Shown here: positions 54,541-64,000 of the stretch, one piece after another
Layout of the letters: every line of letters starts with the position of its first letter
How positions within the stretch are numbered: position 1 is the stretch's first letter
Assembly (NCBI GenBank): GCA_905221605.1
Contig: CAJNDS010000292.1
Span: forward strand, 109,153-173,152
Direction of reading: 5' to 3'
Length of the DNA stretch: 64,000 nt
Source of the DNA: Symbiodinium natans
Taxonomy: Eukaryota > Sar > Dinophyceae > Suessiales > Symbiodiniaceae
Position numbers and translations under genes: made by a program
Notes under the pieces: model-generated
What the model saw: the letters and a program-made list of their open reading frames with translations, nothing else
What the model was told of the DNA's origin: nothing
Databases searched by the model: none

Positions 54541-57508
54541 AGCTTCGTGAGCTTCGTGGTGGAGCCTTGGAGGACGCCAAAGCTCGGAGTTGGGCTTTGG
54601 CCGCCTCGATGCCACCTTGTCCAGCCCCCTCGGCCCATGCCATCGCCATAAGACTGGGACAATGCTTGCATTTGACGGAGCCGGAGTCCTGTTTGACTCC
54701 TTGCCCGCCAGCGCAGCCTTCTGTTGAGCTGTGCGCAGGCTGCCTTGCTTCGTGCGACCGACCGCATATGCAGACCCAGGGGCACACGTGCCTGAGCCTC
54801 TTGTGGCATCCACCCACATGTCGATGCGCCAAAAAAAGCGTGGTTTGTCGGAAGTGAGGATCCAAGGCCAACCCATGCTGGTCTTGTGAATCACGTTAGG
54901 CCGGGCAGATGCGTGGCAAGGCTCAGCTGCTCGTGATGTTGTGCAGGTGCTCCTGCCACCGGGCGCTTGACTTGATCCGCCATGCGGTAGAGTTCTTGAG
55001 AGCCTACGACCCACTCTAGGAAGCCTGTTGCAAACCCTGTGTATGGAGAAGCCAAGTCAAATGCAAGTGCGAGCGCACGGACGTTACCAGGCCCCGTAGG
55101 TCCGAGACCGGCCCGATAGAGATCCCTGCAGCCACTTGAGACCTTCCGATTGCCGACTCTCGGCCGCGAGCTTTCCCTCATGCCTGCATGCCGCAGCCAT
55201 TCTGAGCAAGGCCCCGAGTTCCTTGGGTGCCCTGAATGTCTTGCACTCATGGGCATCCCGACAGACTCAATGCGAACACCTCGCTCCATGCTGCTGGACT
55301 TTCCACTGCTTGAGACTTTCACTCCAGTCAGTCGAACCAGGAATGGTGTTTCATGCCTGCGCGCTGTTTGTAACGATTAGCAATCCCCCTTCAAATCCCC
55401 TTTCGCAGGGGTCGGTCGCAGGTGAGATGTTTGAAAGCTTAGTGTAGCCTTTGCGTGAATAGGCCGAATGTCGCCATTTCAAGGCTGGGCATCAAAGACC
55501 CGAATCCGCCACCCCGAGCCTGAAGACTGCATTGCGAGCCAGCCGGTAAATTCATTTGGGCTGGCGGAAAGGTTCCCCATGAATCCTGATGGAGTTTTGA
55601 AGGCTCGGTTGGTATCAAGCCCATCACCTTTGCTCTCGTCTGTAGAAGTCGAGCACCGGCAGCAGACCTTTAAAACCATGAGGCAGGGTTTTGAGGTCCA
55701 AAGTTGGAGGTTCCCCATGAAGGCCATCTGAAGGCCCCAAGGCCTGTGCCTCAGGCAACTCCGCAGGCAACTCCGCAGAGTCTCGGAAGCCCGAAGATTG
55801 AGAGAAGCTCCGAGAGATCACTTGTGCATGTCTCTCACATGCGTGGAGGTGTGGAGGCGTGGAGGCGTGGAGGCGTGGGAGCGCTTGGAAGCTTCTTCGA
55901 CGTCTTCGGCACTTCGACCAAGGGGACTGCACTTCCAGAAAGATGACGTGACGGGTGCATTCTTGGATTTGTAGATGTCAGGAGAAAGCTGTTGCATTCG
56001 TGGAGGGTGACGCTTCTGCACGGCCCTGACGTGATCGGTGGCACGCGAAGCATTGAGCTCACGTTTCCTGAGATGGGTGCCCCGGATGCGCACTACAGGT
56101 GCAAATGCCACAGCTCCTGCATCTTGCAGTCCCAGGCAGTGTCCGGCGTGCTGCCCAAAACAAGTGTGCCGGGCAAGCACAAGCTGGATCTCTTCATCTG
56201 CCTGCTGACTTCCAATGCGCTCCTTTACGGTCAGAGTCGCTCTCGCAGCCCTCCATCATCCCTCTGGGCAAGCATTGGCCTCGTAGTGTCGACCGCGAAG
56301 CTCGTCTGTGCAGAGCAGATTTGAGGCACATGTGTCTTCCGGGAAGCAGGAAGCCAGGCAAGAAGAGGTTCCAGGCGCTTGCCAGATGTCAGACTCGCTT
56401 CACGCAAACACGCGGGAGCCAATGGCAGCAGGTTGGCTTATACTTCTACGTCTTCGTTCTGAGATGGCGAGGATTGACGCATGGCCACACGGCGCGGCCC
56501 CAGGCGGCTTGCCTCTTCGCCGGTGTAGCCGAGCTCCTTGGCAAAGAGCCCCTGGGGTGCCGAAACTCTGAGAGCTGCCCGCCCACCTCCGCTGCATCCG
56601 CACATGCCGAATCCAGCGCGTCACCGACCGCAGCACTTGCTGTGCCCACCGTGTCCTTGTGCTTGGTGTTCTCTGCAGCGCCATCGTGCATGCGCCGCAG
56701 CGCATGCCAGCACCAGCTCCCACAACGAAAGGGAATTGCGGCGAGCATGCCGAGCTGGCGCTGTGCCTCGCGTCCTTTTCTGTCGTGTCGGGATCCAGGC
56801 TCCGAAGGGCCCGCAGCGCGAGGAACCCACAGAGAAGTTCTTCTGCAGGCCCTCCAACAGCTCGGATATTATTGTATTTCCTTGCAAGAGTGAGGTCGCC
56901 TCCCCAGATCCCACGTGCGGCAGCTCGATGCTTCCCCCAGCCTCCTCGTCTGCAAAGGGCCTTGGCACGCTGCGCATTGATCCAGGTAGCAATGACCCAT
57001 CCAGAGCATGCGGCATGTTCAGGTGCACAATGGACCTGTCAGCATTCCGGCAGAAAGATCATCATTTGGGTTTGTGTTTTTGTGTTGGTCTTCTGTGCAA
57101 GTACCAGGTCTCGCCACACAAGCCCCTTTCGGTGCTGTTGCGATCGCAATGTCCAGATTTCTGTTCGCCCGCCCTGCGGCGAGGCTTGCCATGGTTTTCG
57201 AGCATGTTGCAGCATGTTTGCAACAAGCGCCGGGTGCCCCGTGTCCGAAACCTTGCCGGTTACACAAGAAGAATGCTTCAGGCGCAGTTCAGCAGTGTGC
57301 AGGCTGCCTTGATTCGTGCGACCGACCGCATATGCAGACCCAGGACCACACGTGCACGTGCCTGAGCCTGAAGTGGCATCCGCCCAGGTGTCGATGCGCC
57401 AAAGGCAGGGTGCTTAGTGTGAAGTGGGGACAGAGAGCCAGGTTCTGCTGGCCTTGTGAAGCGAGAAGCGTGGCAGAGGGATCCCGGCTGAACAAAATCA
57501 GCTGATCC
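54541..57508 (+). repeat. Rearranged mosaic of array units
   Basis: 54541-54900 recurs at 60300-60640. 55136-55370 is a diverged D segment. 56000-56700 is a C-type version of the B block. 55440-55990 and 56700-57290 appear unique within the window. 55850-55885 has a short GGAGGCGTG repeat. Confidence 0.7.
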
Positions 57509-60500
57509 TGCGCAGGTGCTCCTGCCACCGGGCGCTTGACTTGATCCGCCATGCGGTCGAGTTCTTGAGAGCCTACGACCCACTCTAGGAAGCCTGTTGC
57601 AAACCCTGTGTATGGAGAAGCCAAGTCAAATGCAAGTGCGAGCGCACGGACGTTACCGGGCCCCGTAGGTCCGAGACCGGCCCGATAGAGATCCCTGCAG
57701 CCACTTGAGACCTTCCGACTGCTGACTCTCAGCCGCGAGCTTTCCTGCCCACGTGCCACATGCCATTCTGAGCACCTGGAATCTCTGCGGAAAGCCAAGG
57801 CCCCGACTTCTTTGGCTGCCCTTAACGTCTTGCACTCATGGGCACCCCAACAGACTCAATGCGCACACCTCGCTCCATGCTGCTGGACTCTCCACAGCCT
57901 GAGACTTTCACTTCAGTCTCTCCAGTCGAACAAGGAATCGTGTTTTACGCCTGCGCTTGCTGTAACTCTGTGGCAACACGGAGCTTCCTCCTGAAGGCCG
58001 GAGCACCGTCGTGCTGAGTCGCCAAGGCCTGTGCTTGTGTTGCCCAATGCAGCCGTCAACTCCGCAAAGTCTTCTCGGAAGCCTCGCAGATTGAGAAGGT
58101 CCGAGATCACATGCATGTCTATGGCTCACATGTGTGGAATCGTGGGAGAGGTTGGAAGCCTGCTTGACGTCTTCGGCACTTCGACCGATGGACTATACCT
58201 CGAGAAGGCCGTGAAAAAGGCTGTCTTGGATCTGTAGATTCTGTAGATGTCACCAGAAAGTTGTTGCATTCGTGGCCCTGACATGATCGGTGGCACACGA
58301 AGCCTTGAGCTCACGTTTCCTGAGTTGGGTGCCCCGCATGCGCACTACAGGCATGTGCACTACAGGTGCAAATGCCACAGCTCCTGCATCTTGCAGTCCC
58401 AGGCAGTGTCCGGCGTGCTGCCCACAACAAGTGTGCCGGGCAAGCACAAGCTGGATCTCTTCATCTGCCTGCTGACTTCCAATGCGCTCCTTTACGGTCA
58501 GAGTCGCTCTCGCAGCCCTCCATCATCCCTCTGGGCAAGCATTGGCCTCGTAGTGTCGACCGCGAAGCTCGTCTGTGCAGAGCAGATTTGAGGCACATGT
58601 GTCTTCCGGGAAGCAGGAAGCCAGGCAAGAAAAAGTGCCAGGCGCTTGCCAAATGTCAGACTCGCTTCACGCAAGCACGCGGGAGCCCGTGGCAGCAGGT
58701 TGGCTTATACTTCTATGTCTTCGTTCTGAGATGGCGAGGATTGACGCATGGCCACACGGCGCGGCCCCAGGCGGCTTGCCTCTTCGCCGGTGTAGCCGAG
58801 CTCCTTGGCAAAGCGCCCCTGGGGTGCCGAAACTCTGAGACCTGCCCGCCCACCTCCGCCGCGTCCGCACATGCCGCATCCAGTGTGTCCCCGACCGCAG
58901 CAATTGCTGTGTCCACAGTGTCCGCGTGCTTGGTGTGCTCTGCAGGGCCATCGTGCATGGGACGTGCCATTCCGAGCAACAGTGCCGAGTGTGCGGCACT
59001 GCTGCCAGCTTCTTCTGTCATGAGCCCTGTGCGCCATCGTGGTTTTGGAAGGGCATGGCCCACGCAGTGCTTCGCAGAGGTTTCCGCCCCGGTCGCCGAG
59101 CCTGAGACATGGCACCTGCGCATCAAGCCATTTTTCAAACCGGGCCGCAGAGCACCCGACGCAGGACAACTGCTCGCGTCTCAGCATCGCACGGAGGGAT
59201 CCAGCCCCCAGCACAGGCCCTGAAAGAAGGCCCAAGCATCCGAAGCCCAGAGGTGTTGCTGGACTCACTCTCCCTCGTCCTCGCATCTCCTCACGTCTCC
59301 TTGCCATCCTGCCCTGCACGCGCCGCGCGTGCCCTGCACGTACCGCGCGAGAAGCCGTGGTCACGTTGATGGCGGTCGCTCCGTGCTTCCAGCCCCGACG
59401 CCGGGTGGCCAGCGACATGTTCTGGCCCTCTCCACACCTGCGTTCTCCCAGGCATGCCGGCGCGGTAGCACGTTGCCGCCCAAGGCCCTCAACGTCCGTG
59501 AGCTTGCGGCTGGCGTGATCTGCCCTCGGCCTTGCGCTTGCGGCCTCGGCTGGCTGCACTGAGCCCACTGCCTCTGCTCATGGACTCTGCTGACTGATGC
59601 CGCCACGCGGGGGATCGCCGCCGAATGCTTGACGGGCTTGAGCTCGGACTTCTCCAAAGAAGGGACCATGAATCATGTGCGTTTGCGTGTCCGTGCTTGT
59701 CTCCGAGTGCTTGGGTCCGATCCAACTCACACACAGCTCAACACCCCTGTCCTCTGGGCTGTGCAGACTGCGCAGACTGGGACACTCGACTACGGGCCTG
59801 ACTTTGCAATCCTTGATTCCTGGAAAGACCCTTGGACGGATGCATTGGCCTCAAGTATGCGGAGGGCACCGTGCTTCTGCAAGATTTCACCACTTTGATC
59901 AGACTCGATCACCAAATCCACACAAGGCACCGGTACTCTTCCGTTCTCGCCACGGGTGAGAGATCCGCAGAACGCTGTTGCAGTCTTGAGAGCCGTGGAG
60001 GCTTCGCTCGCGATCCGACGACACCTAGCTCGGATCCCATGCTGGCCATGCCTCGTGCGCCACGGACCGAGGAAGGCGGCGCTGACAAGAAGCTGCGGAC
60101 TTTCACATGCTTCCCACTGAGTCCAGCACTTTGTGCTGGCGTTGGCCCAGCATCAAAAGCAGCACTTGTTGTGCTTTCGCCGTGAGCCTGCTCGTCACGG
60201 CTAGTAGCTGCTAGTTGGATTTGTGCCACCGGCCTCCGAACGTGCAGCAGTCGTGCCTGTCGTGCCTGCAGTGCTGCGCAACAGCTTCGTGAGCTTCGTG
60301 GTGGAGCCTTGGAGGACGCCAAAGCTCGGAGTTGGGCTTTGGCCGCCTCGATGCCACCTTGTCCAGCCCCCTCGGCCCATGCCATCGCCATAAGACTGGG
60401 ACAATGCTTGCATTTGACGGAGCCGGAGTCCTGTTTGACTCCTTGCCCGCCAGCGCAGCCTTCTGTTGAGCTGTGCGCAGGCTGCCTTGCTTCGTGCGAC

Positions 60501-60681
60501 CGACCGCATATGCAGACCCAGGGGCACACGTGCCTGAGCCTCTTGTGGCATCCACCCACATGTCGATGCGCCAAAAAAAGCGTGGTTTGTCGGAAGTGAG
60601 GATCCAGGGCCAACCCATGCTGGTCTTGTGAATCACGTTAGGCCGGGCAGATGCGTGGCAAGGCTCAGCTGCTCGTGATGT
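57509..60681 (+). repeat. 3173-bp tandem unit, copy 1
   Basis: Repeats at exactly 3173 bp: 57812/60985, 58366/61539 and 58805/61978. Copies appear about 98-99% identical by eye. The B-type block is included as 58247-59560. Confidence 0.92.
58247..58591 (+). other. Array ORF ending in a conserved stop (also 61420-61764)
   Basis: 114 codons ending LVVSTAKLVCAEQI. Compared with the shifted B copy at 48.5 kb, 6 of 9 differences near the end fall at third positions and the TGA is shared. It could be the last exon of a repeated gene, but the sample is tiny and another segment favours the opposite strand. Confidence 0.25.
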
Positions 60682-63515
60682 TGCGCAGGTGCTCCTGCCA
60701 CCGGGCGCTTGACTTGATCCGCCATGCGGTCGAGTTCTTGAGAGCCTACGACCCACTCTAGGAAGCCTGTTGCAAACCCTGTGTATGGAGAAGCCAAGTC
60801 AAATGCAAGTGCGAGCGCACGGACGTTACCGGGCCCCGTAGGTCCGAGACCGGCCCGATAGAGATCCCTGCAGCCACTTGAGACCTTCCGACTGCTGACT
60901 CTCAGCCGCGAGCTTTCCTGCCCACGTGCCACATGCCATTCTGAGCACCTGGAATCTCTGCGGAAAGCCAAGGCCCCGACTTCTTTGGCTGCCCTTAACG
61001 TCTTGCACTCATGGGCACCCCAACAGACTCAATGCGCACACCTCGCTCCATGCTGCTGGACTCTCCACAGCCTGAGACTTTCACTTCAGTCTCTCCAGTC
61101 GAACAAGGAATCGTGTTTTACGCCTGCGCTTGCTGTAACTCTGTGGCAACACGGAGCTTCCTCCTGAAGGCCGGAGCACCGTCGTGCTGAGTCGCCAAGG
61201 CCTGTGCTTGTGTTGCCCAATGCAGCCGTCAACTCCGCAAAGTCTTCTCGGAAGCCTCGCAGATTGAGAAGGTCCGAGATCACATGCATGTCTATGGCTC
61301 ACATGTGTGGAATCGTGGGAGAGGTTGGAAGCCTGCTTGACGTCTTCGGCACTTCGACCGATGGACTATACCTCGAGAAGGCCGTGAAAAAGGCTGTCTT
61401 GGATCTGTAGATTCTGTAGATGTCACCAGAAAGTTGTTGCATTCGTGGCCCTGACATGATCGGTGGCACACGAAGCCTTGAGCTCACGTTTCCTGAGTTG
61501 GGTGCCCCGCATGCGCACTACAGGCATGTGCACTACAGGTGCAAATGCCACAGCTCCTGCATCTTGCAGTCCCAGGCAGTGTCCGGCGTGCTGCCCACAA
61601 CAAGTGTGCCGGGCAAGCACAAGCTGGATCTCTTCATCTGCCTGCTGACTTCCAATGCGCTCCTTTACGGTCAGAGTCGCTCTCGCAGCCCTCCATCATC
61701 CCTCTGGGCAAGCATTGGCCTCGTAGTGTCGACCGCGAAGCTCGTCTGTGCAGAGCAGATTTGAGGCACATGTGTCTTCCGGGAAGCAGGAAGCCAGGCA
61801 AGAAGAGGTTCCAGGCGCTTGCCAGATGTCAGACTCGCTTCACCCAAACACGCGGGAGCCAATGGCAGCAGGTTGGCTTATACTTCTACGTCTTCGTTCT
61901 GAGATGGCGAGGATTGACGCATGGCCACACGGCGCGGCCCCAGGCGGCTTGCCTCTTCGCCGGTGTAGCCGAGCTCCTTGGCAAAGAGCCCCTGGGGTGC
62001 CGAAACTCTGAGACCTGCCCGCCCACCTCCGCCGCGTCCGCACATGCCGCATCCAGTGTGTCCCCGACCGCAGCAATTGCTGTGTCCACAGTGTCCGCGT
62101 GCTTGGTGTGCTCTGCAGGGCCATCGTGCATGGGACGTGCCATTCCGAGCAACAGTGCCGAGTGTGCGGCACTGCTGCCAGCTTCTTCTGTCATGAGCCC
62201 TGTGCGCCATCGTGGTTTTGGAAGGGCATGGCCCACGCAGTGCTTCGCAGAGGTTTCCGCCCCGGTCGCCGAGCCTGAGACATGGCACCTGCGCATCAAG
62301 CCATTTTTCAAACCGGGCCGCAGAGCACCCGACGCAGGACAACTGCTCGCGTCTCAGCATCGCACGGAGGGATCCAGCCCCCAGCACAGGCCCTGAAAGA
62401 AGGCCCAAGCATCCGAAGCCCAGAGGTGTTGCTGGACTCACTCTCCCTCGTCCTCGCATCTCCTCACGTCTCCTTGCCATCCTGCCCTGCACGCGCCGCG
62501 CGTGCCCTGCACGTACCGCGCGAGAAGCCGTGGTCACGTTGATGGCGGTCGCTCCGTGCTTCCAGCCCCGACGCCGGGTGGCCAGCGACATGTTCTGGCC
62601 CTCTCCACACCTGCGTTCTCCCAGGCATGCCGGCGCGGTAGCACGTTGCCGCCCAAGGCCCTCAACGTCCGTGAGCTTGCTTCTGGCGTGATCTGCCCTC
62701 GGCCTTGCGCTTGCGGCCTCGGCTGGCTGCACTGAGCCCACTGCCTCTGCTCATGGACTCTGCTGACTGATGCCGCCACGCGGGGGATCGCCGCCGAATG
62801 CTTGACGGGCTTGAGCTCGGACTTCTCCAAAGAAGGGACCATGAATCATGTGCGTTTGCGTGTCCGTGCTTGTCTCCGAGTGCTTGGGTCCGATCCAACT
62901 CACACACAGCTCAACACCCCTGTCCTCTGGGCTGTGCAGACTGTGCAGACTGGGACACTCGACTACGGGCCTGACTGTGCAATCCTTGATTCCTGGAAAG
63001 ACCCTTGGACGGATGCATTGGCCTCAAGTATGCGGAGGGCACCGTGCTTCTGCAAGATTTCACCACTTTGATCAGACTCGATCACCAAATCCACACAAGG
63101 CACCGGTACTCTTGCCGTTCTCGCCACGGGTGAGAGATCCGCAGAACGCTGTTGCAGTCTTGAGAGCCGTGGAGGCTTCGCTCGCGATCCGACGACACCT
63201 AGCTCGGATCCCATGCTGGCCATGCCTCGTGCGCCACGGACCGAGGAAGGCGGCGCTGACAAGAAGCTGCGGACTTTCACATGCTTCCCACTGAGTCCAG
63301 CACTTTGTGCTGGCGTTGGCCCAGCATCAAAAGCAGCACTTGTTGTGCTTTCGCCGTGAGCCTGCTCGTCACGGCTAGTAGCTGCTAGTTGGATTTGTGC
63401 CACCGGCCTCCGAACGTGCAGCAGTCGTGCCTGTCGTGCCTGCAGTGCTGCGCAACAGCTTCGTGAGCTTCGTGGTGGAGCCTTGGAGGACGCCAAAGCT
63501 CGGAGTTGGGCTTTG
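60682..63515 (+). repeat. 3173-bp tandem unit, copy 2 (incomplete)
   Basis: Follows copy 1 directly and matches until about 63510, where GGGCTTTGGCC becomes GGGCTTTGACC and similarity ends, so the array stops here. Confidence 0.92.
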
Positions 63516-63964
63516 ACCACCTCGATGCCACCTTGCCAATGCCCTCTGCCCATCAAAGGCAGGCGAGCTTCCCTCTGCCTGCTACCTCCCTGAAATCCTA
63601 AGCTCCCTCTGCACATGGTCCTGAGGTGCGAGGTGTGTGAGCCCTAAACGGTCACTTCCTGGACGGCACGCGCGTTGTGTGCATCATATCCCGCATCCAG
63701 GCCATCTAGGCCCTAGGCAGTGTGTGAGAAGATCCCGAGACAGCGAATTTAGATCGGCCTGCAACTTCGAGGCGTCGAAAGGCCGGGCAGGGGATGCGAG
63801 GGTGACCTTTCGGGGCCATGGGGCCCCAGATGAGGCTTCTCCGATGTCTCGCGCAGCCAAGGGCACGCGTCTTTTCGGGAAGAAGCACCCTTTGGACCGT
63901 CGTGCTTGCAAGGCTCCCGAGCCTGAAGTGGACTTTTGAGGCAGAGCCTCTGGCGGAAACGATG
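63516..63964. other. Unique sequence after the array
   Basis: A 100-codon ORF (63637-63939) with no motif. Nothing else seen. Confidence 0.35.
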
Positions 63965-64000
63965 GGTTTGGGCTTAGGGTTTTAGGGGCTTAGGGTTTAG
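63965..64000 (+). repeat. Degenerate TTTAGGG repeats at window end
   Basis: GGGTTTGGGCTTAGGGTTTTAGGGGCTTAGGGTTTAG. Whether this is interstitial or the start of a longer telomeric tract cannot be told. Confidence 0.7.

Noticed and set aside
54047-54871. 274-codon minus-strand ORF, repeated near 49.7, 59.9 and 63.0 kb, against the plus ORF at 53886-54443
   Set aside because: Both strands are open. Comparing the 49.7- and 54.0-kb copies gave roughly equal replacement changes on either strand, so neither is supported as coding.

Overview
The window looks like nuclear DNA of a dinoflagellate, probably Symbiodiniaceae-like. That is an inference from several signs. A Ty1/copia element carries dinoflagellate-style domains. 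Degenerate TTTAGGG/CCCTAAA telomere-type repeats lie inside the sequence. A ubiquitin-like plus ankyrin protein is present, with a possible in-frame GC-AG intron that ends AG|G. Genes are few, and tandem repeats fill about half of the window. I recognise no rRNA, tRNA, CRISPR array or bacterial operon.

Layout. 1-7850: a Ty1/copia-type retroelement whose 5' end lies outside the window. Gag and protease come first. A 464-residue ORF then sits in another frame, and integrase, reverse transcriptase and RNase H follow, ending in a methyltransferase-like tail of about 220 residues. 7851-11267: non-coding, with at least eight related short hairpins and a 22-nt repeat. 11268-11712: a TAGTCG-type microsatellite, followed by a long HEAT-repeat gene (11876-13951). 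15430-16413: an unrecognised protein with a proline/serine-rich N-terminus. 16.4-21.8 kb: mostly non-coding, with G/C homopolymer hairpins, a 360-bp CTCTCTGT microsatellite and G-rich tracts. 21.8-23.2 kb: two adjacent ORFs that may be exons of one unknown gene. 26062-27189: the ubiquitin-like/ankyrin gene. 27.7-29.6 kb: two short inverted-repeat elements.

29.65-32.53 kb holds two adjacent satellites, a 32-bp minisatellite and a dimeric array of about 53+55 bp, capped by degenerate telomeric repeats and a 21-G run. At 35.8-36.6 kb a direct duplication preserves both an empty and a filled site for a 182-bp MITE-like insertion. From 36.57 to 63.5 kb the sequence is a nested tandem array of about 27 kb. 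It contains four copies of a 1.9-kb unit, three copies of a 1.08-kb unit, a duplication with 4.26-kb spacing and a 3.17-kb tandem pair. Many overlapping ORFs exist there, but I could not show convincingly that any is a gene.

How the parts relate: the retroelement ORFs would act together in one replication cycle. The HEAT, ankyrin and unknown genes look like independent single genes with no operon structure. The repeat fields dominate the second half and are the main sign of recent structural change.
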